Assembly: GCF_001500025.1 (NCBI RefSeq)
Contig: NZ_LQIW01000024.1
Coordinates: 1-32,897, forward strand
Length of the DNA stretch: 32,897 nt
Direction: 5' to 3'
From: Mycobacterium sp. IS-1590
Lineage (GTDB): Bacteria > Actinomycetota > Actinomycetes > Mycobacteriales > Mycobacteriaceae
The notes beneath the pieces are model-generated. The model saw nothing but the letters and a program-made list of their open reading frames with translations, did no database searches and was not told the DNA's origin. Of the stretch, positions 32,767 through 32,897 are shown in pieces. Made by a program: the position numbers and the translations under genes. Position 1 is the first letter of the stretch, and each line of letters opens with the position of its first letter.

Positions 32767-32897
32767 GTGGGATTCGAACGTATGAGCGAAGTGATCGCGG
32801 GGATGGCTGAGCAGCTGTCTGCGCTGGTCGCCGAGTCGTTCGACACCTTGAGCACCTCTGAGCAGTTGGCGCTGACCGCGCAATGGGAGAGCTTCAC
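32767..32897 (+). CDS. N-terminus of a probable 13E12-repeat/HNH-type protein (partial)
   Basis: GTG 32767 (or ATG 32782) opens a frame that runs off the window after 43 residues. The visible part is helical and acidic (MAEQLSALVAESFDTLSTSEQLAL), resembling the N-terminus of mycobacterial 13E12-repeat proteins with a C-terminal HNH nuclease domain. That family is multi-copy in mycobacteria. The domain that would prove it is outside the window, so this is tentative. The ~180 bp between the kdpD-like start and this gene hold the two promoters only. Confidence 0.45.
   Translation, partial: MGFERMSEVIAGMAEQLSALVAESFDTLSTSEQLALTAQWESF

Noticed and set aside
1..32897. tRNA, rRNA, CRISPR arrays, insertion sequences or att sites
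   Set aside because: I saw no repeat-spacer pattern, transposase gene, tRNA cloverleaf sequence or terminal inverted repeats while reading; no software search was run.

Overview
The window looks like chromosomal DNA of a fast-growing, environmental Mycobacterium (Mycolicibacterium type). Evidence: high GC with strong GC bias at third codon positions, many GTG starts, leaderless promoters with a TAnnnT -10 six to eight bases before the start codon, and a gene set that in mycobacteria belongs to the hypoxia/NO (DosR/DevR) response. No database was searched. Family names come from motifs visible in the translated sequence and from recalled knowledge of the M. tuberculosis and M. smegmatis relatives.

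Layout. (1) 1-2654: 3' part of a trehalose-phosphatase/GH65 (OtsB1-like) gene, cut by the window edge, with a suspicious G/C homopolymer tract at the very start. (2) 2679-7123, minus: a five-gene operon for a cytosolic NAD(P)-linked [NiFe]-hydrogenase of the group 3b (Hyh) type plus its maturation protease. (3) 7232-8711, plus: a flavin/F420-type PPOX-fold protein and a PfkB-type sugar-phosphate kinase. (4) 8723-10682, minus: an overlapping pair of KAS III (FabH-like) subunits, one with a full Cys-His-Asn triad and one degenerate. (5) 11019-12743, plus: a DosS/DosT-type heme sensor kinase without a DosR gene beside it. (6) 12753-15013, minus: ferredoxin fdxA, a wax ester synthase/diacylglycerol acyltransferase (tgs) and a second PPOX protein. 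(7) 15144-17178: a TMEM175-type channel, a DoxX-like membrane protein and a divergent SufR-like Cys-rich regulator. (8) 17180-25183, minus: narK-narG-narH-narJ-narI, a respiratory nitrate reductase with its transporter. (9) 25262-27229, minus: a ZIP-like membrane protein, two DUF4383 membrane proteins with sigma-F-type promoters, and a 35-residue Cys/His-rich metallothionein-like microprotein. (10) 27324-32585: a propionyl/acetyl-CoA synthetase, a divergent alpha/beta hydrolase, and an orphan KdpD-type sensor whose phospho-acceptor His is replaced by Asp. (11) 32767 to the edge: start of a probable 13E12/HNH-family gene.

How it fits together. Strong DosR-box-like palindromes lie before hyhB, the first PPOX gene, the KAS III pair, tgs and fdxA. 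In all five cases the centre of the proximal box (a weak, position-based one for the KAS pair and fdxA) is 42.5-43.5 bp from the start codon, and in three of the four promoter regions a second box lies 23 bp further out. This suggests leaderless, co-regulated transcription units. The likely theme is redox balance and storage metabolism when oxygen runs out: hydrogen and NAD(P)H turnover (Hyh), low-potential electron carriage (FdxA), lipid storage (Tgs), trehalose or maltose phosphorolysis (GH65), sugar-phosphate phosphorylation (PfkB), sensing (DosS-like) and nitrate respiration (Nar).

Most unusual items: the symmetric bidirectional DosR promoter, the KAS III heterodimer of unknown product, the His-less orphan KdpD, and the metallothionein-like microprotein.
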